Assembly: GCF_011250645.1 (NCBI RefSeq)
Contig: NZ_JAANNO010000002.1
Coordinates: 90,179 to 154,178, forward strand
Length of the DNA: 64,000 nt
Origin: Motilibacter aurantiacus
GTDB lineage: Bacteria > Actinomycetota > Actinomycetes > Motilibacterales > Motilibacteraceae
Direction: 5' to 3'
Made by a program: the position numbers and the translations under genes
Part shown: in pieces, positions 16,937 to 25,063 of the stretch
How the letters are laid out: every line of letters begins with the position of its first letter
Position numbering within the stretch: position 1 is the first letter of the stretch
Notes under the pieces: model-generated
Told to the model about the DNA's origin: nothing
The model's input: only the letters and a program-made list of their open reading frames with translations
Database searches by the model: none

Positions 16937-17704
16937 CGCTGCCTCCTCAGGCCCTGGGTGGCCCGGCTGTGCACGAAGTTGGGGACAACCTCGGGAGAAG
17001 CTGGGGACCACATGTGGATGACTTACACGGGTGTAAGTACAAGATGTAGTGGACCTTACGGGGGCCGGGCACTAGACCGCAACCTCGGGCCAGGGGTCGA
17101 TCGCGTCGTCCCAGGTCGCGCGGCGAAAAGCGGTTCCGGAGCCGTGGGCGTGTCGGGCGTGTCGCCGGACAGGACGGCCGAGAAGGCCTTGGGGCGAGCG
17201 TCGTGTGGAAGCAGGTTGCGCGCGGCGCGGGTGTCCGGACGGCGCATTGCCCGCAGCGACATGTGGACGGTGACGGCCGGCGCTGGCCGCGAAGGCGGTG
17301 TAGCACCAGGTGGTGTGAGCTCGCTCAGGCGACGCCGCTCGTACAGGGGGCCGGCCGGTTGTAAAGGAGGGGCGCGCGGCGCACGGGCGCGGACACACCG
17401 CTGAACTGGGACTCGCACACAGCCCGCGTCCTCGTAGGAGTGCACGCGGCGGCGATACGAGCACTGGTGCTCGCAGACAGGCGGTTGCAGGTCGACGTCA
17501 ACGCCACTCACGAGGTGGCGCGCACGACTCGCACTTGGTGGGACTCGACGGGCGGGGAGCCTGGGCCGGAGCGTGAGGCGAGAGGATCACCTAACGCGGT
17601 GGAGGGCGACACCCCTCAACAGCGCAGGGGCCGGCTCAGCCGAAACCGGCGACCGCCTAAGTGCATGCGGTTCGAACGAGCCGCGCGGCGTTCTGCGGTC
17701 GCCC
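16937..17704. other. 768-bp intergenic stretch between the LysM gene and nrdR
   Basis: No convincing gene. The possible reading frames lack a ribosome site, show irregular third-position composition and match nothing I recognise. The nrdR-proximal 130 bases hold palindromes listed separately. I looked for a cobalamin riboswitch on the minus strand, given the B12-dependent enzyme downstream, and found no recognisable B12 box, though a diverged one could be missed by eye. Confidence 0.5.
17008..17052 (-). promoter_or_regulatory. Palindrome cluster upstream of nrdR, probable NrdR/promoter region
   Basis: Three adjacent elements: CCACATGTGG (17008-17017), ACTTACACGGGTGTAAGT (17021-17038, 8-bp arms) and, read toward nrdR, CCACTACATCTTGTA (17038-17052), which resembles actinobacterial NrdR boxes. 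They lie 72-116 bases upstream of the nrdR start and are AT-rich compared with the surroundings. The assignment of the third element is by resemblance only. Confidence 0.5.
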
Positions 17705-18052
17705 TCAGGAGGCCGGCACGATGAGCCGCTGACCCGGCTGCAGCTGAGTCGTCGTCATGGCGTTCAGGTCGAGGATACGGTCGACGGTGTCGCGGGGGTC
17801 GTCCCCAGGCGCGGCTCTCAGGGCTATGGCCCAGAGGGTGTCGCCCGGCTCGACACTGACGTAGGCGGTCGCGGGTCCCGCCGAAATCGACGACGCCTGC
17901 ACACCGCCGCCGCGCCCCCAGCTGAGCGCCAGCAGGGCGACGAGCGCCAACGCCAGGACGATGACGGCCTTGCCGCGGGTCGTGAGCCGCAGGTGCGCGC
18001 GTGTGTGCTGCTGACGGGGCAGCGTGCGCGGTGCGATGGTCAGAGCAGTCAT
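17705..18052 (-). CDS. LysM membrane protein, probable SOS-induced division inhibitor
   Basis: A 115-residue protein with a cytoplasmic N-terminus, one membrane helix (about 29-46; AVIVLALALVALLALSW) and a C-terminal LysM domain (about 66-114; YVSVEPGDTLWAIALRAAPG ... QLQPGQRLIVP) facing the cell wall. Position and architecture match Rv2719c (ChiZ) of Mycobacterium, DivS of Corynebacterium and YneA of Bacillus, which are divergent from lexA and halt division during the SOS response. ATG 18052 is preceded by GGAGG. Two SOS boxes occupy the intergenic region, so LexA repression is expected. The family is variable in sequence; the division role is inferred from context. Confidence 0.85.
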   Translation of the reverse strand: MTALTIAPRTLPRQQHTRAHLRLTTRGKAVIVLALALVALLALSWGRGGGVQASSISAGPATAYVSVEPGDTLWAIALRAAPGDDPRDTVDRILDLNAMTTTQLQPGQRLIVPAS

Positions 18053-18083
18053 CGGTAGCCTCCAGTCTCGTACAGGCGTTCGA

Positions 18084-18099
18084 TCGAACACCTGTACGT
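18084..18099. promoter_or_regulatory. Imperfect SOS box near the LysM gene
   Basis: TCGAAC-ACCT-GTACGT, a full left half-site of the actinobacterial SOS box (TCGAAC-N4-GTTCGA) and a right half with two mismatches, 32 bases upstream of the LysM gene start. It sits inside a larger near-perfect 26-bp palindrome (18071-18096). Confidence 0.55.
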
Positions 18100-18135
18100 G
18101 TTGTACCACCTGGGACTGACAGGCAACACGCCGAA

Positions 18136-18151
18136 TCGAACACTTGTTTGA
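18136..18151. promoter_or_regulatory. SOS box (LexA operator)
   Basis: TCGAAC-ACTT-GTTTGA differs from the actinobacterial consensus TCGAAC-N4-GTTCGA at one position. It lies 91 bases upstream of the lexA start and 84 bases upstream of the divergent LysM gene, in the expected place for joint LexA control of both. Confidence 0.85.
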
Positions 18152-18241
18152 ACGGACGGGTGATCATCGCTAGCGTCTGGACGCGAGATCGCGGCCGCTG
18201 ACTGGCGGCGCGAGGGGCTGCAGCACTACTTGGAGGAGCGC

Positions 18242-18913
18242 GTGAGCGTCCGCGAGATCCCCGACGGCCCTGCCGACGCGTCCGGGCTGACGCCTCGTCA
18301 GCGCAAGGTGCTCGAGGTGATCCGCGACAACGTGGAGCGCCGGGGCTATCCGCCCAGCATGCGCGAGATCGGTGAGTCCGTTGGGCTCACCAGTCCGAGC
18401 AGCGTCGCTCACCAGCTACGGGTGCTCGAGCGCAAGGGCTACCTGCGCCGTGACCCCAACCGGCCGCGAGCGATCGAGGTCGTCACGCCGGAGCTGGACG
18501 CGGTGCCGGACGAGACGGGCGAGCTCGACGAGCGCCCCGCCCCGAGCTACGTGCCCCTGGTCGGTCGGATCGCGGCCGGCGGCCCGATCCTGGCCGAGCA
18601 GGCTGTCGAGGACGTCTTTCCTCTCCCGCGGCGCCTGGTCGGCGACGGGCAACTGTTCCTGCTCGAGGTGCGCGGCGACTCCATGATCGACGCGGCGATC
18701 TGCGACGGCGACTGGGTCGTCGTCCGGCAGCAGCCCGTAGCGGACAACGGGGAGATCATCGCGGCCATGATCGACGGCGAGGCAACGGTGAAGACCTACC
18801 GCCGGCGCGACGGCCACATCTGGCTGCTGCCACACAACAGCGCCTACGAGCCCATTCCCGGTGACGACGCAACTGTGCTCGGGCGCGTTGTCGCGGTGCT
18901 ACGAAAGGTCTAG
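18242..18913 (+). CDS. lexA: LexA SOS repressor, self-cleaving
   Basis: A 223-residue repressor. The N-terminal winged HTH (about 14-75; [33 protein letters not shown]) binds SOS boxes. The C-terminal peptidase domain has the scissile Ala112-Gly113 (RIAAGGPI), catalytic S147 (GDSM) and K184 (TVKTY). RecA filaments stimulate cleavage. GTG 18242 is preferred because GGAGGAG is at 18232-18238; an in-frame TTG at 18230 overlaps that site. An SOS box upstream indicates autoregulation. The gene ends before a strong hairpin. Confidence 0.98.
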   Translation: MSVREIPDGPADASGLTPRQRKVLEVIRDNVERRGYPPSMREIGESVGLTSPSSVAHQLRVLERKGYLRRDPNRPRAIEVVTPELDAVPDETGELDERPAPSYVPLVGRIAAGGPILAEQAVEDVFPLPRRLVGDGQLFLLEVRGDSMIDAAICDGDWVVVRQQPVADNGEIIAAMIDGEATVKTYRRRDGHIWLLPHNSAYEPIPGDDATVLGRVVAVLRKV

Positions 18914-19038
18914 CCGGCCATCTCGACAGCTTTCCTTCACTGGACGGTTACGAAGTCGTAACCGTCGCAGTATTGACCTGCCGAGAGGTGCGTGCATTCC
19001 CGGGAAGCGGGTGGGGCCGCGACCCGCAGTACCCACAA

Positions 19039-19079
19039 CGACGAAGCCCCGCCGACCATCAGTCGGCGGGGCTTCGTCG
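19039..19079. terminator. Strong bidirectional terminator between lexA and cold-shock gene
   Basis: A perfect 18-bp stem (19039-19056 and 19062-19079) with a 5-base loop, core GAAGCCCCGCCGAC/GTCGGCGGGGCTTC, lies between the convergent lexA and cold-shock genes. Confidence 0.85.
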
Positions 19080-19093
19080 AAGTCTAGGGTGTT

Positions 19094-19294
19094 TCAGACG
19101 ACGCGGACGTTGACCGCCTGCGGCCCCTTCTGACCCTGCTCGGTGTCGAACTCCACGCGCTGCCCCTCGGCAAGGGTCTTGAACCCGTTGCCCTGGATGG
19201 CACGGAAGTGCACGAACAGGTCGGGGCCACCGTCCTGCTCGATGAACCCGTAGCCCTTGTCGTCACGGAACCACTTAACGGTGCCCTGAGCCAT
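19094..19294 (-). CDS. Cold-shock protein, CspA family
   Basis: A 66-residue single cold-shock domain that binds single-stranded RNA/DNA and melts RNA structure. RNP1 is KGYGFIEQ and RNP2 is DLFVHFRAI; the start MAQGTVKWF is canonical. ATG 19294 has AAGG upstream; an in-frame start further upstream at 19324 adds ten residues not typical of the family. About 200 bp upstream of the start hold no gene and may be the long leader often found in this family. Confidence 0.96.
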   Translation of the reverse strand: MAQGTVKWFRDDKGYGFIEQDGGPDLFVHFRAIQGNGFKTLAEGQRVEFDTEQGQKGPQAVNVRVV

Positions 19295-19495
19295 AACCTT
19301 GAACCTTCCTGGCTCGGCCGCCACGGGGGCCCCACCTCTGCATGGGACCTACACGCCCGCGTGATCGATCCACTGCGAGCGACACGCAACCTACGCACAC
19401 ACGCACGAACCTCTTGCGACCGAGGTGGAGCGTAGCAGTCAGGCCACTCTCGGCAAAGGGCTAGCGGGCACCTTTCTGGATGTTCCGGACGCGCC

Positions 19496-20380
19496 CTACT
19501 GCTCCCCGCTGACCAGCTCGGATGCCGCCGAGGCAACCTCGAGGGTGACACTCGGGCCGTCCGCTTCCACCCGCTCCGGAACCTCGTGCCAGGTGGTCTC
19601 GTCATGGTGGCGGTACTTGCCTGCCCAAACGACTGTCACTGATGGCGAGACGCGTGCGCCGGACTGCTTGTACTGGTGCGTGATGGTCTGGTTCGGGTAG
19701 GGCTTGCCCGGGTCCGTGGTGGTGAGCTCGGTGCCGTCACCGAAGTGCCAGATGTAGCGCTCGGGGGTCGCGGTGAAGTCGATCTGCTCCACCGCGACGA
19801 GGACATCAGTCCAGGTTTGAGCACCGACTCGCGTGTAGAAGATCGTATCCAATCCCACCAGCGACCTGCCGGAGGGTTGGATTTGTGGTCTTGCGACTGG
19901 CACAGTTAATGCCTTGAAGGCTGCGACAATCTGCGGAAGAGTAGCTCGCGGGTCTTCTTCCGTCGGATCCCTCGGCGAGCGACATACCATGCCACCCTGT
20001 TGCCAATCGCTGCGAGTTCCCGCCACCGGGTCAACGGTGCGCCGCCACACCCAGAAGTTGAGCTGTCCCACCCCGCAGCCAGTTGTTGCTCGCGTGCAAC
20101 CGGAGTCGACGACCTCCTCCGGCTTGTTGCCGTCGCAGGCCGGGGTGTAGGCCTTCTCGATGTAGGGTTTCTGTGCACCGGGAGCGGCAGCGCCTCCGGA
20201 GGACCCGCCATCCTTGGCGGAGCCCGGTGTAGTCGCCTCCTCCCCAACGACCCAGCCGTCCCCCTCGCAACTCTTGGGACCGCAAATCTCGATATCTGCA
20301 GCCTCCGCTGGCACCACCTGCAACAGCCACGACAGGACTAGCAGCATCAGGACGGAGGCAGGTCTACACCACCTCGTCAT
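19496..20380 (-). CDS. Secreted PKD-domain protein
   Basis: A 294-residue exported protein with a signal peptide (1-28, ending AEA). A Cys-containing N-terminal half follows (ICGPKSCEG, ACDG, SGCTRATTGCGVG), then a PKD-like beta sandwich at about 195-285 (YIWHFGDGTEL ... ITHQYKQSGARVSPSVTVVW), which suits protein-protein or glycan contacts. No catalytic motif or wall anchor is seen. It overlaps the preceding lipoprotein gene by 4 bases (ATGA), so the two are co-translated and may form a cell-surface complex. The base composition is slightly less GC-rich than neighbouring core genes. Confidence 0.8.
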   Translation of the reverse strand: MTRWCRPASVLMLLVLSWLLQVVPAEAADIEICGPKSCEGDGWVVGEEATTPGSAKDGGSSGGAAAPGAQKPYIEKAYTPACDGNKPEEVVDSGCTRATTGCGVGQLNFWVWRRTVDPVAGTRSDWQQGGMVCRSPRDPTEEDPRATLPQIVAAFKALTVPVARPQIQPSGRSLVGLDTIFYTRVGAQTWTDVLVAVEQIDFTATPERYIWHFGDGTELTTTDPGKPYPNQTITHQYKQSGARVSPSVTVVWAGKYRHHDETTWHEVPERVEADGPSVTLEVASAASELVSGEQ

Positions 20381-20967
20381 AGCGAACCGTCCGCATCGAT
20401 GACTTCCGCAACTTGCCAGCCCGCATCCAGACGCACCAGGCGGAAGATGGAACTGCTGCCCACGACCGGCTGGTCCACAACCCGTTCGTTTCCTCCGGGC
20501 AATCGGTAGGCCAGAGCAGCATGGTCAGCTACTACTGATATGTCCTGGAACCCGGTCGGCGCTCCTCCCGGCGCGGCAACGTCTTTCAGCACCATCGCAA
20601 AGCTGGTGAAGTGACCACCGGCTTCATGTACTCGCTCGACGGAGTCCACGTACCTCGAGCATGTCTGGCAGTCACCGCTGCTCAGTGCTAGTAACGGGGC
20701 GACGTCGCCCGTACCATAAGCACGATTCAGGAGTGCTACATAGTGGCGAACGAAGGCCTTGGCGCCTTCGAAATCATGTGCGGTCACGTCGGCAGTCGGC
20801 GTAGGGACAACGGACGTAACCGTCGCACTCGCGCTCGCACCCACACTCACCGCCACCGTCGGTATCACCACCGCCGGCGCAGCAGCGCCCCCACCCCCGC
20901 CGCACCCAGCCAGCACGACTCCAGCCACCCCGCCGGCGGCCACCCTGCCCAAGGACCAGTAGCGCAT
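20377..20967 (-). CDS. DUF6318-like lipoprotein
   Basis: A 196-residue lipoprotein. The signal ends in a lipobox (VVLAGC at about 17-22) and is followed by a Gly/Ala/Val/Thr-rich linker. The C-terminal domain (about 62-196) contains AKAFVRHYVALLNRAYGTGDVAPLLALSS and the CQTC pair, typical of the actinobacterial DUF6318 family of unknown function, related in fold style to NTF2-like domains. It is the first gene of a two-gene unit with the PKD protein. Confidence 0.82.
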   Translation of the reverse strand: MRYWSLGRVAAGGVAGVVLAGCGGGGGAAAPAVVIPTVAVSVGASASATVTSVVPTPTADVTAHDFEGAKAFVRHYVALLNRAYGTGDVAPLLALSSGDCQTCSRYVDSVERVHEAGGHFTSFAMVLKDVAAPGGAPTGFQDISVVADHAALAYRLPGGNERVVDQPVVGSSSIFRLVRLDAGWQVAEVIDADGSL

Positions 20968-21161
20968 GACCGGGGACGCTAGCTAGTGCAGACGCACCCC
21001 GCGCGGGTTATCCACAGACGGGTGAGGCTGGCCTCACCCGGAGGGCCGACCCGTCAACAGCTCAAGCCAGGGGCCGCCACTGCCAGCAGACCCCCCGGAC
21101 TCCCGCGAGCACCAACCACGAAGAGGCGGCCACAGCAGCGACCGCCTCCCGTGAAGCCAGC

Positions 21162-21440
21162 TCAGGCGCCGAACAGCTCCAGGAACCCGCCGACGCGCAC
21201 CTTCTTCTCCTGCGGGTGGCGCAGCCGGCCCCCGCGGAGGACGCGGTACGTGTTGCGGCGCCCCTCACGCGTGCGGCGCACGTACCCGGTCGACTCGAGG
21301 TCGTTCAGGATCGCCTGCACGGCCCTGTCGGTGATGCCGACTCGCTCGGCGATGTCCACGACCCGTGCCTCGGGGTCCTGGGCGATGGCCACGAGCACGT
21401 GCCCGTGGTTGCTGAGGAAGGTCCACTCTCGATCGGCCAC
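21162..21440 (-). CDS. Small winged-helix regulator (MarR-like)
   Basis: A 92-residue DNA-binding protein. A winged helix covers about 8-70 (ARVVDIAERVGITDRAVQAILNDLESTGYVRRTREGRRNTYRV) and is followed by a basic tail. It lacks the terminal dimerisation helices of full MarR proteins. It starts with GTG at 21440, 10 bp after the ligase gene, and is the last gene of the dinG-ligD-like operon, so it could regulate that unit or be a rider. Confidence 0.85.
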   Translation of the reverse strand: MADREWTFLSNHGHVLVAIAQDPEARVVDIAERVGITDRAVQAILNDLESTGYVRRTREGRRNTYRVLRGGRLRHPQEKKVRVGGFLELFGA

Positions 21441-21450
21441 GAGGGGCAGC

Positions 21451-22929
21451 CTAGCCCTTTCCCTGCGGCTCTACACGTACCTCCTCCGGCCGTTTGTCCG
21501 GCCGCAGGCCCCGCCACGAAGGGTGACGCAGTCTTCCGTCTCGGGTCCAGTTACCGAACTCAACCTCACCAACCAGGGTTGGTGAGATCCAATGCACGTC
21601 CTTGGCGTGTGTCTTCGGGACCTCGACGTCGAAGGGGCTCTGGGCCTGTTCGAGCGGCGCGAGCGTCCGCTCCAGGTCGGCCAGCGCGGCCGACGTGAAC
21701 CCGGTCCCCACGTTCCCCACGTACGTCAGCCCCTCGTCGCCGTACACCCCCAGCACCAGCGACCCGATGCCCCCGCGGCGCCGCCCCTCCCCCGGCTTCC
21801 AGCCCGCCAGCACGACCTCCTGGGTGAGGAAGTGCTTGACCTTCACCCAGCACCCCGAGCGCCGCCCCGGGTCGTACGTCGAGTCGCGCTTCTTGGCCAC
21901 CACGCCCTCGAGCCCCTGGGCCTTGGACACCGCCATCGCGTCCGCGCCGCCGCCCACGAACACCGGCGGCGTCGCCCAGCGTGCCCCCGCCAGCCCGAGG
22001 CCCTCGAGCAGCGCCCGCCGCTCGTCGTACGGCAGCCCCAGCGTGGGCTCCCCGTCCAGGTGCAGCACGTCGAAGACCAGGTACGTCACCGGCACCGAGC
22101 GGGCCAGCGCGCGCACCTGGGAGCCGCGTACGTGCATCCGCTGCTGCAGCGCCCCGAACGACACCCGCCCGTCCGGGCCGAACGCCACCAGCTCCCCGTC
22201 CAGCACCACCTGCCGCGAGCCGAGCGCCTCGCCCAGCGCCCGCAGCTCCGGGTAGCCGCCCGTCACGTCCAGGTCGTTGCGCGACACCGCCCGCGCCCGG
22301 CCGCCCTCCACGTAGACGACCGCCCGGATGCCGTCCCACTTCATCTCGTAGGCCCACTGGTCGTCGTCCCGAGCGGGCGGCAGCGGCCCCGCCGTGGCCA
22401 GCATCGGCTTGATCAGCTCGGGCAACGGCGCCCAGGCGCCTCCCGAGACCGCGGCGGGGGCAGGGCTCATCCGGTGCACCATCCAGTTCTTGCCGCCGGT
22501 CGCGAACAGCACGAACTTCGCGCCGTCGATCTCGGCCGGCCCGCCGTGCAGCACGACCTGGACCTCGCGGTCGGTCCACTTCACCGTCTCGTACGTCCCG
22601 CGCGCCCACTGGTGGACCTGCCCGCCGCCGTACTCGCCGTGCGGGATCTCCCCGGCGAACGACGCGTACTCCAGCGGGTGGTCCTCGGTGTGGACCGCCA
22701 GGTGGTTCCGCTTCGGGTCGGTCGGCAGCCCCTTGGGCACCGCCCACGACACCAGCACCCCGTCCCGCTCGAGCCGGAAGTCCCAGTGCAGCGCCGTCGC
22801 GTGGTGCTCCTGGATGACGAACGTGTCGTCATTGCCCTCCGGCAGCGGCCCCTCGGCGGGCACCGGCTCCGGCGTGCGATCGGCCGACCGCATCGAGCGG
22901 TACGTCGACAGCTTGTCCTTGCCGGCCAC
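21451..22929 (-). CDS. LigD-like ATP-dependent DNA ligase with 3'-phosphoesterase domain
   Basis: A 492-residue protein with two of the three LigD modules. The phosphoesterase domain (about 36-160; FVIQEHHATALHWDFRLERDG, GEIPHGEYGGG) trims 3' ends. The adenylyltransferase domain (about 175-365) has nucleophile K197 in KWDG, and an OB-fold follows to the end (ARKK-like KKRDSTYDPG, VKVKHFLTQEVVLAGW). The primase/polymerase module of full LigD is absent, and no Ku gene is nearby. It therefore may join nicks or ends in an accessory pathway; full NHEJ cannot be inferred. The GTG start at 22929 lies 9 bp after dinG, implying co-transcription. Confidence 0.92.
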   Translation of the reverse strand: MAGKDKLSTYRSMRSADRTPEPVPAEGPLPEGNDDTFVIQEHHATALHWDFRLERDGVLVSWAVPKGLPTDPKRNHLAVHTEDHPLEYASFAGEIPHGEYGGGQVHQWARGTYETVKWTDREVQVVLHGGPAEIDGAKFVLFATGGKNWMVHRMSPAPAAVSGGAWAPLPELIKPMLATAGPLPPARDDDQWAYEMKWDGIRAVVYVEGGRARAVSRNDLDVTGGYPELRALGEALGSRQVVLDGELVAFGPDGRVSFGALQQRMHVRGSQVRALARSVPVTYLVFDVLHLDGEPTLGLPYDERRALLEGLGLAGARWATPPVFVGGGADAMAVSKAQGLEGVVAKKRDSTYDPGRRSGCWVKVKHFLTQEVVLAGWKPGEGRRRGGIGSLVLGVYGDEGLTYVGNVGTGFTSAALADLERTLAPLEQAQSPFDVEVPKTHAKDVHWISPTLVGEVEFGNWTRDGRLRHPSWRGLRPDKRPEEVRVEPQGKG

Positions 22930-22938
22930 GGGACGCCC

Positions 22939-24963
22939 CTACCCCGAAGCGACGGCCACCGCTCCCGCCCGCGGGGGCGGCACGCGGACCGGCACGATCG
23001 GCGGGGCGTCCTTGTCGATCCGGCGCAGCGCCTCGAGCACGGTCTCGCGGTTGGTCGTCATCCAGAACGGCGGCAGGCTCTCGCGCAGGAACCGGCCGTA
23101 GGGCTTCGTCGTCAGCCGCGGGTCCAGGATCGCCACCACGCCCCGGTCCGTCACCGCCCGCAGCAGCCGGCCCGCGCCCTGCGCCATCCGCAGCGCCGCG
23201 TGCGCCGTGTAGACCGTCTGGAACCCGGCCGGCCCCGCCGCGTCCTTGCGCGCCGCCATCAGCGGGTCGTCCGGCCGCGGGAACGGGATCCGGTCCATCA
23301 CCACCAGCTGCAGCGCCGACCCCGGCACGTCCACGCCCTGCCAGAGCGACATCGTCCCGAACAGGCACGACGACGCGGTCGAGGCGAACTGGCGGACCAG
23401 CTCGGCCGTCGTGTCCTCGCCCTGCAGCATGATCGGCACGTCGAGCCGCTGGCGCATCGCGTACGCCGCCTCCTGCGCCGCCCGCATGGAGGAGAACAGC
23501 CCCAGCGTCCGCCCGCCGGCCGCCTCCACCAGCGCCGCCAGCTCGTCCAGCACCTGCGGGGCCATCGCCTCCCGCCCGGGCTGCGGCAGCCGCGACGCGA
23601 CGTAGAGGATCCCCTGCCGCGCCGCGTCGAACGGCGTCCCCACGTCCAGCGACGAGTACGCCGACCCCGCCACGTCCTCGCCGTCGATCGTGATCACGCC
23701 CAGCCCGAGCGAGCGCGCCACCAGGTCGAACGACCCGCCGAGCTCCAGCGTCGCGGACGTGCAGACCACGGTCCGCTCGCCGAACAGCCGGTCGCGCAGC
23801 AGCCCGGCCACCGACAGCGGCGCCACGTGCAGGCTGCGCGCCACGGCCGGCCCGCGCTCGCTCACCGTCACCCACGCCACGTCCCACTGCGAGCCCGTGA
23901 GCAGCCGGTCGGCCACCTCGTACGCCGCGTCCACCGCCGCCCGCGCGGCCTTCTTGTCGCCCTCATCGGCGTCCTTGACCCGCCCGAGCGCCGACTGCGT
24001 CGCCCGCGCGGCGTCCATCATCGTGATCAGCGCGTCGGTCAGCGCGGCCGGCAGCGGCGAGGGCAGCCGGCCCGGCGGCAGGTCGTCCAGCGCCCGGGCC
24101 AGCTCGGTCGCCGACTCCTGCAGGTCGGCCGCCTCGTCGTCGACCAGCTTGAGCGCGCGCGACCCGGCCCGCTCCACCATCGACGCCGTCAGCTCCGCCG
24201 TCGCCACCCCAGTCACCCGGTCCACCAGCTCGTGCGCCTCGTCGACCACGACCACGTCGTGCTCGGGCAGCACCTGGAACGACTCGAGCGCGTCGATCGC
24301 CAGCAGCGCGTGGTTGGTGACCACGATGTCGGCCTCGGCCGCCCGCGCGCGGGCCAGCTCGGCGAAGCACTCCTGGCCGAACGCGCACTTCTGCGCGCCG
24401 ACGCACTCGCGGGAGGTGACGCTGACCTGCCGCCACGCCCGCTGCGACACGCCGGGCACCAGCTCGTCACGGTCCCCGCTGTCGGTCTCGCCCGCCCACT
24501 CGCGGGCCCGCTGCACGTCCTTGCCGAGCGGGGTCGACGGCGTGCTGAACAGGGCCGACGCGTCGTCGTCGGGGACCGCGCCGGAGAGCTTGGCCTTGCA
24601 GACGTAGTTCGACCGGCCCTTGAGGATCGCGAAGGTCGGCTTGCGCCCGAGCAGCGGCGACACCGCGTGGGCCAGCCGCGGCAGGTCCCGGTCGACGATC
24701 TGGGCCTGCAGCGCCAGCGTCGCCGTGGCCACCACCACCGGGCCGTCCCCCCGGGCCGCGTGCAGCAGCGCCGGCACCAGGTAGGCCAGCGACTTGCCGG
24801 TGCCGGTGCCCGCCTGGACCAGCAGGTGCTCGCCGGCCTCCATCGCGTCGGCGACCGCCTCCGCCATCGTCACCTGGCCCACGCGCTCGGCGCCCCCGAG
24901 CGCGGCGACGGCGGCGCTGAGGGTCTCCCCCACGCCCGGGATCTTGCGCACGCCGCTCGCCAT
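22939..24963 (-). CDS. DinG/XPD-like ATP-dependent DNA helicase
   Basis: A 674-residue superfamily 2 helicase. Walker A is AGTGTGKS with K57 and Walker B is VVDEAHELVD. Four Cys that fit the iron-sulfur cluster of the DinG/XPD group lie in SNYVCKAKL and SRECVGAQKCAFGQECF. Motif VI is QGAGRLLR. The Fe-S helicases unwind forked or R-loop DNA 5'-3' and aid repair. ATG 24963 gives the family N-terminus; an upstream in-frame start at 25029 would add 22 Pro-rich residues. In related genomes dinG neighbours lexA and hflX; here it heads an operon with the LigD-like ligase and a winged-helix protein. Confidence 0.93.
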   Translation of the reverse strand: MASGVRKIPGVGETLSAAVAALGGAERVGQVTMAEAVADAMEAGEHLLVQAGTGTGKSLAYLVPALLHAARGDGPVVVATATLALQAQIVDRDLPRLAHAVSPLLGRKPTFAILKGRSNYVCKAKLSGAVPDDDASALFSTPSTPLGKDVQRAREWAGETDSGDRDELVPGVSQRAWRQVSVTSRECVGAQKCAFGQECFAELARARAAEADIVVTNHALLAIDALESFQVLPEHDVVVVDEAHELVDRVTGVATAELTASMVERAGSRALKLVDDEAADLQESATELARALDDLPPGRLPSPLPAALTDALITMMDAARATQSALGRVKDADEGDKKAARAAVDAAYEVADRLLTGSQWDVAWVTVSERGPAVARSLHVAPLSVAGLLRDRLFGERTVVCTSATLELGGSFDLVARSLGLGVITIDGEDVAGSAYSSLDVGTPFDAARQGILYVASRLPQPGREAMAPQVLDELAALVEAAGGRTLGLFSSMRAAQEAAYAMRQRLDVPIMLQGEDTTAELVRQFASTASSCLFGTMSLWQGVDVPGSALQLVVMDRIPFPRPDDPLMAARKDAAGPAGFQTVYTAHAALRMAQGAGRLLRAVTDRGVVAILDPRLTTKPYGRFLRESLPPFWMTTNRETVLEALRRIDKDAPPIVPVRVPPPRAGAVAVASG

Positions 24964-25063
24964 GACGTACGAGGTTAAGCGCCCGGGCGCCGTCTGCGGG
25001 GGAGGCTGGGGACGACCGCGCGGCGCCACGCCCGCGACGGCCCGCGCCTGTGGACGACCCGGG

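Noticed and set aside
17056-17511. Minus-strand frames in the nrdR upstream gap (also 17072-17464)
   Set aside because: No ribosome site, mixed third-position bases, Pro/Arg-rich composition and no recognisable motif. One ends in a protein-like WDDAIDPWPEVAV, but this alone is not enough.
16937-17704. Cobalamin riboswitch upstream of nrdR-nrdJ
   Set aside because: Expected from the biology, but I found no B12-box-like sequence on the minus strand by eye; a covariance model search would decide.
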